Source: Candidatus Uhrbacteria bacterium
GTDB taxonomy: Bacteria > Patescibacteriota > Patescibacteriia > 2-12-FULL-60-25
Reading direction: 5' to 3'
Assembly: GCA_903828685.1 (NCBI GenBank)
Contig: CAIKNB010000153.1
Coordinates: 1-12,316 of the forward strand
Length of the DNA: 12,316 nt
The translations under genes and the position numbers were made by a program. Below, in pieces: positions 6,674 to 12,316 of this stretch. How positions within the stretch are numbered: the first letter of the stretch is position 1; every line of letters starts with the position of its first letter. Below the pieces are notes generated by a model. The model was not told the DNA's origin. It was given only the letters and a program-made list of their open reading frames with translations, and did not search any database.

Positions 6674-7531
6674 TTATTTTTTATCCGGGCTTCCTTCTTT
6701 CCACTGGATATCGATGCCTTGGGATTTCTGCAGTTCGTTGTTATACGTTTCGGCGGCCTTAAGCAACGTAAAATCGATCCCCTGATTAGTCGCCAGTTGG
6801 ATGATGGAGCGCGTATCCTTGGGCAGACACTTGCCGCCATAGCCGCGATAGCCTTTGTGGAAAATCTCGAGATGCGTATTGTGTTGGTCGCCCACGATCA
6901 TGGGTTCGGCTTTGGCGCATTCTTTGATGGTCTCATAATCCACACCCATCTTCTGGCACAAATCGTACATCTGGTTGGCGTATGCGACCTTGAGCGCATA
7001 GAAAGCGTTGCCGAAATATTTGGCGAGCTCCGCTTCTTTGGCCGGAAGGATCTTCTCGAATGGCGCGCGCGGCAAAATGCCCATGACAAGCTCTGCGTCG
7101 CGGCGCGATTCCGGCGTGTAACCTACCATCTGCCGTTTGGGAAACTGCATGTCGTGGTCAGCCGTGGTCTCGGTCAGGAATTCTGGGTTGAACAGGATGC
7201 GATGTTGCGGATAAAGAGCTTGGAATCTCTCTGTCGTGCCGGGCGTGATGGTTGATTTGAGCACGATTGTCTTGCCCGGGACCGGGATCGCATCAATGGC
7301 CGCGCGCATGAAAGAGTCGTCAAAACCCGAGCCATCAAGACCTGCCTGCCGGTCAGGCAGGTAATACGGAGTCGGCACGGCGATGAAGATAACATCTGCA
7401 TTGCGCAGCACCTCGATGTCGGCCAAACCCTTTGGCGGATCATACAATCTGGCGGTCACGTTCTGCGACTTGAAATACCGGTCGAGCGCTCCCCCGACCA
7501 TTCCGGTTCCCATGATGGCGATGTTTGGCAT
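6674..7531 (-). CDS. UDP-glucose/GDP-mannose dehydrogenase-like protein, short form
   Basis: NAD-dependent nucleotide-sugar 6-dehydrogenase family, which oxidises the C6 hydroxyl to a carboxylate (UDP-glucose to UDP-glucuronate is most likely). From ATG 7531 it is 285 residues. It has NAD-binding IMGTGMVGGAL (6-16), IFIAVPTPY (48-56), STITPGTT (93-100), FNPEFLTE (114-121), the Lys181 region YALKVAYAN, and the catalytic Cys235 in GYGGKCLPKDT. It stops soon after the central dimerisation domain, so the usual C-terminal UDP-binding domain (family length about 430) is absent. An upstream TTG at 7609 would extend the frame, but the extra residues are not family-like and the TTG lies within a -35-like TTGACT. 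An 8-codon palindrome encoding YLPDRQAG (57-64) interrupts the PTPY...DGSGFD loop. It sits 5 bp upstream of the epimerase gene. Confidence 0.88.
   Translation of the reverse strand: MPNIAIMGTGMVGGALDRYFKSQNVTARLYDPPKGLADIEVLRNADVIFIAVPTPYYLPDRQAGLDGSGFDDSFMRAAIDAIPVPGKTIVLKSTITPGTTERFQALYPQHRILFNPEFLTETTADHDMQFPKRQMVGYTPESRRDAELVMGILPRAPFEKILPAKEAELAKYFGNAFYALKVAYANQMYDLCQKMGVDYETIKECAKAEPMIVGDQHNTHLEIFHKGYRGYGGKCLPKDTRSIIQLATNQGIDFTLLKAAETYNNELQKSQGIDIQWKEGSPDKK
7340..7362. repeat. In-frame palindromic mini-repeat inside the dehydrogenase gene
   Basis: A perfect 9-bp inverted repeat (7340-7348 with 7354-7362, 5-nt centre) lies wholly within the coding frame. With one flanking base it makes exactly eight codons, YLPDRQAG. 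It sits where relatives have a short loop between the PTPY motif and the GSGFD motif, so the reading frame and fold are kept. It resembles small palindromes I associate with CPR genomes that encode RQAG-containing peptides; that link is from memory and unverified. Confidence 0.75.
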
Positions 7532-7581
7532 ATTATTGATTCTCGATATAAACCCTATAAGACCAGAATAATGATGGAGTA

Positions 7582-7609
7582 AATTTAGCAAAATTCTCCC
7601 AAAAGTCAA
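7582..7609 (-). promoter_or_regulatory. Sigma70-like promoter for the dehydrogenase-epimerase pair
   Basis: On the minus strand TTGACT (7609-7604, five of six consensus bases) is followed after 16 bp by TAAATT (7587-7582, four of six). It begins four bases after the methyltransferase/GT2 stop codon and would give a leader of about 40 nt to the ATG at 7531. No terminator precedes it, so readthrough from the gmd group is also possible. The AT-rich gap stands out from the flanking coding DNA. Confidence 0.42.
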
Positions 7610-7612
7610 TTG

Positions 7613-9019
7613 TCAGATGAAAAATATTTTCCGCGCTGCGAACCAGCACATCTTGAAAAGCAAGATACCGTCGCGGAAACGGCGAATTTGGGTCGAGCCG
7701 TAAACCCTGGCGTGATAATGCACCGGGATTTCGGCAATCTTCAAACCCATCTTAGCTGCGCCGAAGATCAAATCAAAGTCCCCAAAGGGATCGAACTCCC
7801 CGAAGTAGCTACGTCCGGCCACGAGCTTAAGATAATCCGCGCGATACATGCACTTGGTGCCGCAAAGCGTATCCGTCATCTGTTGGCCGAGCAAAAAGCT
7901 GAAGATGGCGCTGAAAGTCTTGTTGCCTATCCAGTTCAGCGGGCGCATAGCCGCGCTTTCCATAGGATATACCAATCTTGTGCCGTGCACGTATTCAGCG
8001 CGACGCGCGGCCAAAATCTCGTAGAAGCGCGGCAGCTCTTCGGGCGCCACAGTCAAATCTGCGTCCAGGATCATCAGGATATCGTGCTCGGCTTGGCTGA
8101 ATCCCAGCCTGACCGCATCTCCCTTACCCTTGCCTGATTGCTGATAGCCTTTGATGCGGAAAGGCCAGCTCTCTTGCATGACGGACTGGATTTCTTCCCA
8201 TGTCCCATCGTTTGAATGGCCTTCCACAAAAATCACTTCTAAAGCACCGGAAAAACGCGGCATGCGTTCGAGCGCCGCGCGGATATTCCCCTTTTCGTTG
8301 CGCGCCGGAATAACCACGCTAAGTGAAGGCACCACGTTGCTGGCCACAGGCTGGCGCCGACACACGAGGTATTCGACCAGCGCCAAACGGTTCAAGAGCG
8401 GCAAATGGGACAGATATCGGTTAAACAGATTGCTCAATAGCGGAACATAGAAAGGCAAGAAGCAGAATTTTCCGCGCCGCACAACCTCAAACCCAGCCAG
8501 TTCCAGGATGGCGGAACTCTGCTTCAGGCTAAGCCAGTTGGAATAACGTCTGGCTTCCGCCAGATGCAACAAGTTGGCGAGCCTCAAAAGCGGTCCCCAG
8601 AAAGGATTGACTTTGGTAAGTATCAAACGCGTCTCTGGATTGCATAATTTTACTATCTCTTCCATCCCGCCCTGGATGTCCTGCAGATAACCAATAATGT
8701 CCGCGCCGATGATGTAATCGAAATCAGTCGCTATAGGCGGCATGGTCTTGGTCAGATCGTGGAGAATCCAGGTCTGTTCCGGAAATTTTTTGCGCGCGGC
8801 ACTGATCAACCCTTGGCTAAAGTCTATGCCCACGGCGTGCTTAGGCTTCAAGGCCATCAGCTGTTCTCCGTCGGCGCAGCCGAGTTCAAGCACTGATCGA
8901 CCTTCGGGCACCAGATACTTGAGCCAGTTGAGCAACAAGCCATAATAATATCGCTGTTTGCGTTTTTGCTTATCTGACCGCCGGGCGAATTCCTCAAAAT
9001 GTTCCAGGTGCGAATTCAT
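7613..9019 (-). CDS. Bifunctional class I SAM-dependent methyltransferase / family 2 glycosyltransferase
   Basis: A 468-residue two-domain cytoplasmic enzyme. The N-terminal half (about 25-190) is a Rossmann methyltransferase, with motif I VLELGCADG (43-51), an acidic residue in VGIDFS (63-68), and IIGADIIGYLQD (103-114). The C-terminal half (about 232-455) is a GT-A fold family 2 glycosyltransferase, with LSVVIPARNE (233-242), GHSNDGTWEE (267-276), GKGKGDAVRLG (296-306), the metal-binding D319-A-D321, and DTLCGTKCMYR (383-393). The last is typical of polyprenyl-phosphate mannosyl/glucosyl transferases (DPM1/GtrB-like). No C-terminal membrane helices follow. The ATG at 9019 overlaps the upstream fcl stop as ATGA, so the start is well supported. 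A longer in-frame start at 9166 would run back into fcl and adds no recognisable sequence. It probably adds a sugar, possibly to a lipid carrier, and methylates a product, but neither substrate can be named. Confidence 0.9.
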   Translation of the reverse strand: MNSHLEHFEEFARRSDKQKRKQRYYYGLLLNWLKYLVPEGRSVLELGCADGEQLMALKPKHAVGIDFSQGLISAARKKFPEQTWILHDLTKTMPPIATDFDYIIGADIIGYLQDIQGGMEEIVKLCNPETRLILTKVNPFWGPLLRLANLLHLAEARRYSNWLSLKQSSAILELAGFEVVRRGKFCFLPFYVPLLSNLFNRYLSHLPLLNRLALVEYLVCRRQPVASNVVPSLSVVIPARNEKGNIRAALERMPRFSGALEVIFVEGHSNDGTWEEIQSVMQESWPFRIKGYQQSGKGKGDAVRLGFSQAEHDILMILDADLTVAPEELPRFYEILAARRAEYVHGTRLVYPMESAAMRPLNWIGNKTFSAIFSFLLGQQMTDTLCGTKCMYRADYLKLVAGRSYFGEFDPFGDFDLIFGAAKMGLKIAEIPVHYHARVYGSTQIRRFRDGILLFKMCWFAARKIFFI

Positions 9020-9954
9020 AGCGTGGCGCGATGCGCTTCGAACCAGGCGGCTGTTTCCTGCAAACCTTGTTCCAGCGGAGTCGCTGAAACGAAACCCAGA
9101 GCCTGCTTGGCGCGGGATATGTCCAGACAACGCCGCGGCTGACCGTCGGGTTGTGACGAATTCCAATCTAAACGCCCGCTGTAACCTACGATCCGGCTCA
9201 CCAGCTCGGCCAAATCCTTGATGCTGATTTCGCTGCCACTGCCGATGTTCATGGGTTCAGGCGCGTCGTACTTTTCGGCGGCCGCGGCGATGGCTTCGGC
9301 TGCATCGCGCACAAAACAAAATTCGCGGCTTGCTTTGCCCGTGCCCCAAATCTCGACCGCTGGCGCTCCCGCCTCCCGCGCTTCCACCATCTTGCGGATC
9401 AACGCCGGAATGACATGGCTTGAGCGCGGATCAAAATTATCACCAGGACCATACAGGTTCACCGGCAGAAGATAAATGGCGTTGAAGCCGTATTGCTGGC
9501 GATAAGCCTGAGCCTGCACCAACAGCATCTTCTTGGCCAAACCGTACGGCGCATTGGTCTCTTCGGGATAACCGATCCAAAGATCATCTTCTTTAAATGG
9601 CACGGGCGTGAACTTGGGGTAAGCGCAAACCGTTCCCAGGGCCACGAATTTTTTGACTCCGGCCTGATGCGCCGCTTCCATGAGCTGTATGCCCATCACC
9701 GCATTGTCATAAAACAGCGTAGCTGGATTTTCGCGGTTGTATCCGATGCCGCCTACGCGCGCGGCCAAGTGGATAATCAAATCCTTGCCCGCTGCCAGAC
9801 GACGGCATGTTTCCATCTGGCGCAGATCATCGCCCGGCCTCTCCGGGATGGTGATTACGGCTTCAGGACCAAAACGGCGCTTCACTGCGTCAACCACGTG
9901 CTGACCCAGGAATCCTCCGCCGCCGGTAATCAAAATGTTCGTGTATGTTTCCAT
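9016..9954 (-). CDS. fcl: GDP-L-fucose synthase
   Basis: A 312-residue bifunctional epimerase/reductase that converts GDP-4-keto-6-deoxy-mannose to GDP-L-fucose with NADPH. It acts directly after the gmd product, which is its upstream neighbour. It has ITGGGGFLGQH (9-19), AARVGGIGYN (64-73), GTVCAYPK (107-114) with the catalytic Cys110, Tyr137/Lys141 in YGLAKK, PVNLYGPGDNFDP (164-176) and the catalytic His180 in SSHVIPALIRK, then WGTGKASREF (203-212). All are family-specific and the length is standard. The start is 5 bp after the gmd stop, and the TGA forms an ATGA overlap with the following gene, so the three are tightly coupled. Confidence 0.96.
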   Translation of the reverse strand: METYTNILITGGGGFLGQHVVDAVKRRFGPEAVITIPERPGDDLRQMETCRRLAAGKDLIIHLAARVGGIGYNRENPATLFYDNAVMGIQLMEAAHQAGVKKFVALGTVCAYPKFTPVPFKEDDLWIGYPEETNAPYGLAKKMLLVQAQAYRQQYGFNAIYLLPVNLYGPGDNFDPRSSHVIPALIRKMVEAREAGAPAVEIWGTGKASREFCFVRDAAEAIAAAAEKYDAPEPMNIGSGSEISIKDLAELVSRIVGYSGRLDWNSSQPDGQPRRCLDISRAKQALGFVSATPLEQGLQETAAWFEAHRATL

Positions 9955-9959
9955 ATTCT

Positions 9960-11012
9960 TCAGCGTACGAGATTATAGCGTGCCCGCCAATCCAACGTGT
10001 CGGCCGGGATTTCGAAAGGTATCTGTAAACCGAGCTGCTCGAGGTCCGAAGCCAGCATAAGCTTTACCAGATCTTGGAAAGCTGTTTTTGGCGACCAACC
10101 TAGTTCGTTTTTGGCCTTGCTTGCATCGCCTAAAAGCACATCAACTTCGGTCGGACGGTAATATCGGTCGTCGCGGCGATATACTTCGACCGGATCCAAA
10201 CCCGCCAAGCCGCAAGCGCAATCCAAAAATTCCCGCACCGAATGCGTCTCGCCTGTCGCAATCACAAAATCATCCGGCTTCGCATGTTGCAGCATGAGCC
10301 ACATGGCTTCGACATATTCGGGTGCATATCCCCAATCGCGCTTGGCCTCCAGGTTGCCCAAAAAGATATTCTGATCTTTTCCAGCTAAGATCCGCGCTAT
10401 GCCGCGCGTGATCTTTCGCGTGACAAAAGATTCTCCGCGGCGCGGACTCTCGTGGTTAAAAAGGATTCCGTTGCTGACATGCAATCCGTAAGCTTCGCGG
10501 TAGTTGACCGCATACCAAAACGCCGCGACTTTGGAGACGCCATACGGGCTGCGCGGATAAAATGGCGTGATCTCGCTTTGCGGCGCCGGCGCCGCACCAA
10601 ACATCTCGCTCGACGAAGCCTGATAAAATTTACACGGCACCTGCGATTCACGGATGGCTTCGAGCAGGCGCAAAGTCCCCAGACCTGTGACATCCGCCGT
10701 ATATAGCGGTGCGTCGAAACTCACCCTGACATGGCTTTGGGCGCCCAGCGAATACACCTCGTCCGGCGCAATCCTGGCCATAAGGCGCGCCAGCATGCTC
10801 GCATCGCTCAAGTCTCCATAGTGCAAAAATAGCCTAGTCCCTTCGGCATGCGGATCCTGGTATAGATGCTCAATCCTACCCGTATTGAAAGTACTGCTCC
10901 GGCGAATCAAGCCGTGGACTTCATAACCTTTGGACAGCAATAGCTCGGCCAGATAGCTGCCGTCTTGTCCCGTGATGCCGGTGATCAAAGCTTTTTTGAC
11001 CCATTCCAACAT
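9960..11012 (-). CDS. gmd: GDP-mannose 4,6-dehydratase
   Basis: A 350-residue NADP-dependent SDR enzyme that dehydrates GDP-D-mannose to GDP-4-keto-6-deoxy-D-mannose, the first step to GDP-L-fucose. It has [13 protein letters not shown] (11-23), [12 protein letters not shown] (36-47), SSSEMFG (133-139) with the catalytic Glu136, Tyr157/Lys161 in YGVSK, and [15 protein letters not shown] (186-200). These match the Gmd family almost without change and the length is standard. The ATG is separated from the upstream transketolase stop by one base (TGATATG), so termination-reinitiation is likely. fcl follows by 5 bp, completing the pathway. Confidence 0.97.
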   Translation of the reverse strand: MLEWVKKALITGITGQDGSYLAELLLSKGYEVHGLIRRSSTFNTGRIEHLYQDPHAEGTRLFLHYGDLSDASMLARLMARIAPDEVYSLGAQSHVRVSFDAPLYTADVTGLGTLRLLEAIRESQVPCKFYQASSSEMFGAAPAPQSEITPFYPRSPYGVSKVAAFWYAVNYREAYGLHVSNGILFNHESPRRGESFVTRKITRGIARILAGKDQNIFLGNLEAKRDWGYAPEYVEAMWLMLQHAKPDDFVIATGETHSVREFLDCACGLAGLDPVEVYRRDDRYYRPTEVDVLLGDASKAKNELGWSPKTAFQDLVKLMLASDLEQLGLQIPFEIPADTLDWRARYNLVR

Positions 11013-11013
11013 A

Positions 11014-12316
11014 TCAAACCCTACCTACCAAAGATTCAAATAAGCTCTCGGCATCGAGACCGAAACGCTTCAATGTTTCGGCCGGCTGTCCCGTTTCTGC
11101 GAAGCCGTGCACCGCGAACCTGACCAGGTTTTTTTCCACGAACCGCGCATCGGCCTCTGTTAACCGCGCAAGTTCGTCACCTAAACCGCCTTCGGGCACA
11201 TGATTATCGATTACTGCCACGGTAGTAATCCCAGCAAGCGCGCCCGCGAGCCAAGCAGCATCGATATCTCGGTACCACGGCAAGTTGATGACTTTTGCCT
11301 CCTTGCCTGACCGCTTAAAAAGTTCGGCTGCTCCTAGCGCCTGGGCCAACATGACTGGGCCCGAAGCAATGAGAGCCAGACCATTACCTTCCCGCAAAAC
11401 ACATCCGCGGCCCAAAGCCACGTCATAACTTTCCGGCAGCTTGATATCAGCAAGACCTTTGCAGTTGGCAAGGCGCAAATAAACAGGTCGTGCCAATTTT
11501 TCGATGACGAACTTGGTCATGAGATACGCCTCTTGCTCGCAGCATGGCTCACAAATCGCCAATTCCGGAATGGTCTTTACTAATCCTACGTCGCGCACCG
11601 CTTGGTGTGATTTTCCTGGTGTCGCCGGAATGAGACCTGCCAAATGACCGACATAAATGACTTTCGTATGTTCGCTGCAGTTGTTGAATATCTGTTCATT
11701 GGCTCGTGCAGTTAAAAAGGCAGCAAAGGTGTTGACGAAGGGCAGATAGCCCTGGAGCGCCAGACTTCCGGCCATAGATACCATGTCCTGTTCGGCGATT
11801 CCTACTTCGATGAAATTATTCGGGAACTGCTCTTCCACTTTTCTGATGCCGCAATCCACAGCCAGATCGCCGTCCAACGCAAGAATCTTCGTTTTAACCG
11901 AAATCGATTCGAGCAAAGCCCGTGAATATCCACGGACCACAAAATCATCTTTCCATTCAGTGATGACGCGCGTGAACTGTTCCGGCACCTGCGGCCAAAA
12001 ATCTTGAGCCGTATTCGCGCCAGCCAACGCTCGCTTGAGCCTGGCCTGAATCTCTTGCGCAGCTTGAGCATACTGTTCTTGGTTGGGAACCTTGTTGTGC
12101 CACAGATAGATGCCATCTTTGGCTAAAGCCGACGGGTACTCCATAAATGAAGCACCTTTGCCTTTGACGGTTTTCAAAATGATAGCTTGAGGCACAGTAG
12201 CGGCGTTATCTAAACCGTCCAACGCCGTCCTGACTTGCTTGACGTCATTGCCATCTGTCACGCTGCTGACTTTCCAACCAAATGCTTTCAGTTTGTCCTC
12301 GATTGGCGGCATGGGC
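11014..12316 (-). CDS. tkt: Transketolase (N-terminal part beyond the window edge)
   Basis: Thiamine-diphosphate enzyme that exchanges two-carbon ketol units between sugar phosphates. The visible part begins near the end of the TPP-binding domain: [10 protein letters not shown] and [13 protein letters not shown] are typical transketolase motifs. The frame is open through the right edge, so the Met at 12312 is internal and roughly 150-200 residues are missing. The pyrimidine-binding domain follows, with DGDLAVD and the catalytic Glu in GIAEQD (codon 11793-11791), then [10 protein letters not shown], and a C-terminal transketolase domain with ALIASGPV and [13 protein letters not shown]. Both halves are in one chain, unlike split archaeal-type transketolases. 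The position just before gmd, with a 1-bp gap, puts it in a sugar-nucleotide operon. It may supply fructose-6-phosphate for GDP-mannose or act on a pathway sugar. Confidence 0.9.
   Translation of the reverse strand, partial: PMPPIEDKLKAFGWKVSSVTDGNDVKQVRTALDGLDNAATVPQAIILKTVKGKGASFMEYPSALAKDGIYLWHNKVPNQEQYAQAAQEIQARLKRALAGANTAQDFWPQVPEQFTRVITEWKDDFVVRGYSRALLESISVKTKILALDGDLAVDCGIRKVEEQFPNNFIEVGIAEQDMVSMAGSLALQGYLPFVNTFAAFLTARANEQIFNNCSEHTKVIYVGHLAGLIPATPGKSHQAVRDVGLVKTIPELAICEPCCEQEAYLMTKFVIEKLARPVYLRLANCKGLADIKLPESYDVALGRGCVLREGNGLALIASGPVMLAQALGAAELFKRSGKEAKVINLPWYRDIDAAWLAGALAGITTVAVIDNHVPEGGLGDELARLTEADARFVEKNLVRFAVHGFAETGQPAETLKRFGLDAESLFESLVGRV

Noticed and set aside
7532..7609. N-terminal extension of the dehydrogenase from a TTG at 7609
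   Set aside because: The added residues do not resemble the family N-terminus, which begins right at MPNIAIMGTG. The TTG forms part of a promoter-like TTGACT.
7610..8137. Plus-strand open frame of 175 codons antisense to the GT2 domain
   Set aside because: No recognisable domain or promoter. The minus-strand frame contains conserved GT2 motifs over the same bases.
9020..9166. N-terminal extension of the methyltransferase/GT2 protein from 9166
   Set aside because: It overlaps the end of fcl in another frame and adds a low-complexity Arg/Ser stretch. The ATGA overlap at 9019-9016 is a far better start.
12310..12312. Start codon of the transketolase at 12312
   Set aside because: The Met falls within the conserved end of the TPP-binding domain and the frame stays open to the window edge, so it is an internal residue.

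Overview
The window is a nucleotide-sugar and surface-glycan biosynthesis region. Base composition is close to balanced, genes are tightly packed, TGA is used only as a stop codon, and there are no RNA genes, transposases or CRISPR arrays. Three features together suggest a candidate-phylum bacterium of the Patescibacteria/CPR type: an in-frame palindromic mini-repeat encoding a PDRQAG-like peptide, a CTAG-rich repeat between genes, and a compact subtilase carrying a propeller-like C-terminal region. This assignment is an inference at moderate to low confidence. Standard-code use of TGA argues against the code-25 lineages (Gracilibacteria, Absconditabacteria).

Layout. (A) Positions 1-4217, minus strand, transcribed right to left: a secreted S8 subtilase, a GtrA-like membrane protein whose start overlaps the protease stop as TGATG, and two tandem paralogues of UDP-glucuronate-decarboxylase-like SDR enzymes. 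The second paralogue is cut by the left edge. A CTAG-rich inverted repeat and a perfect TATAAT sit between gtrA and the first SDR gene. (B) Positions 4218-4361: a divergent intergenic region. (C) Positions 4362-5750, plus strand: a polyprenyl-phosphate sugar-1-phosphate transferase (the glycan-initiating enzyme). Its stop codon directly abuts the stop of the convergent gene at 5751. (D) Positions 5751-12316, minus strand: a transketolase (5' end beyond the right edge), gmd, fcl, and a methyltransferase/GT2 fusion, joined by 1-bp, 5-bp and -4-bp junctions. A promoter-like sequence follows, then a short UDP-glucose-dehydrogenase-like gene and a GalE-like epimerase.

Working together: gmd and fcl convert GDP-mannose to GDP-L-fucose. 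The UGDH-like enzyme would give a UDP-uronate, which the epimerase and the two decarboxylase-like SDR proteins could process further. The plus-strand transferase would load the first sugar phosphate on the lipid carrier. The GT2 domain and GtrA protein resemble the two halves of a GtrA/GtrB-type lipid-linked sugar system. No flippase (Wzx), polymerase (Wzy) or ABC exporter is visible here, so the locus probably continues outside the window.

No wholly new system was found. The points most worth a second look are the in-frame palindrome in the dehydrogenase, the altered catalytic residues in the duplicated SDR pair, the CTAG repeat, and the prodomain-less subtilase built into a glycan operon.
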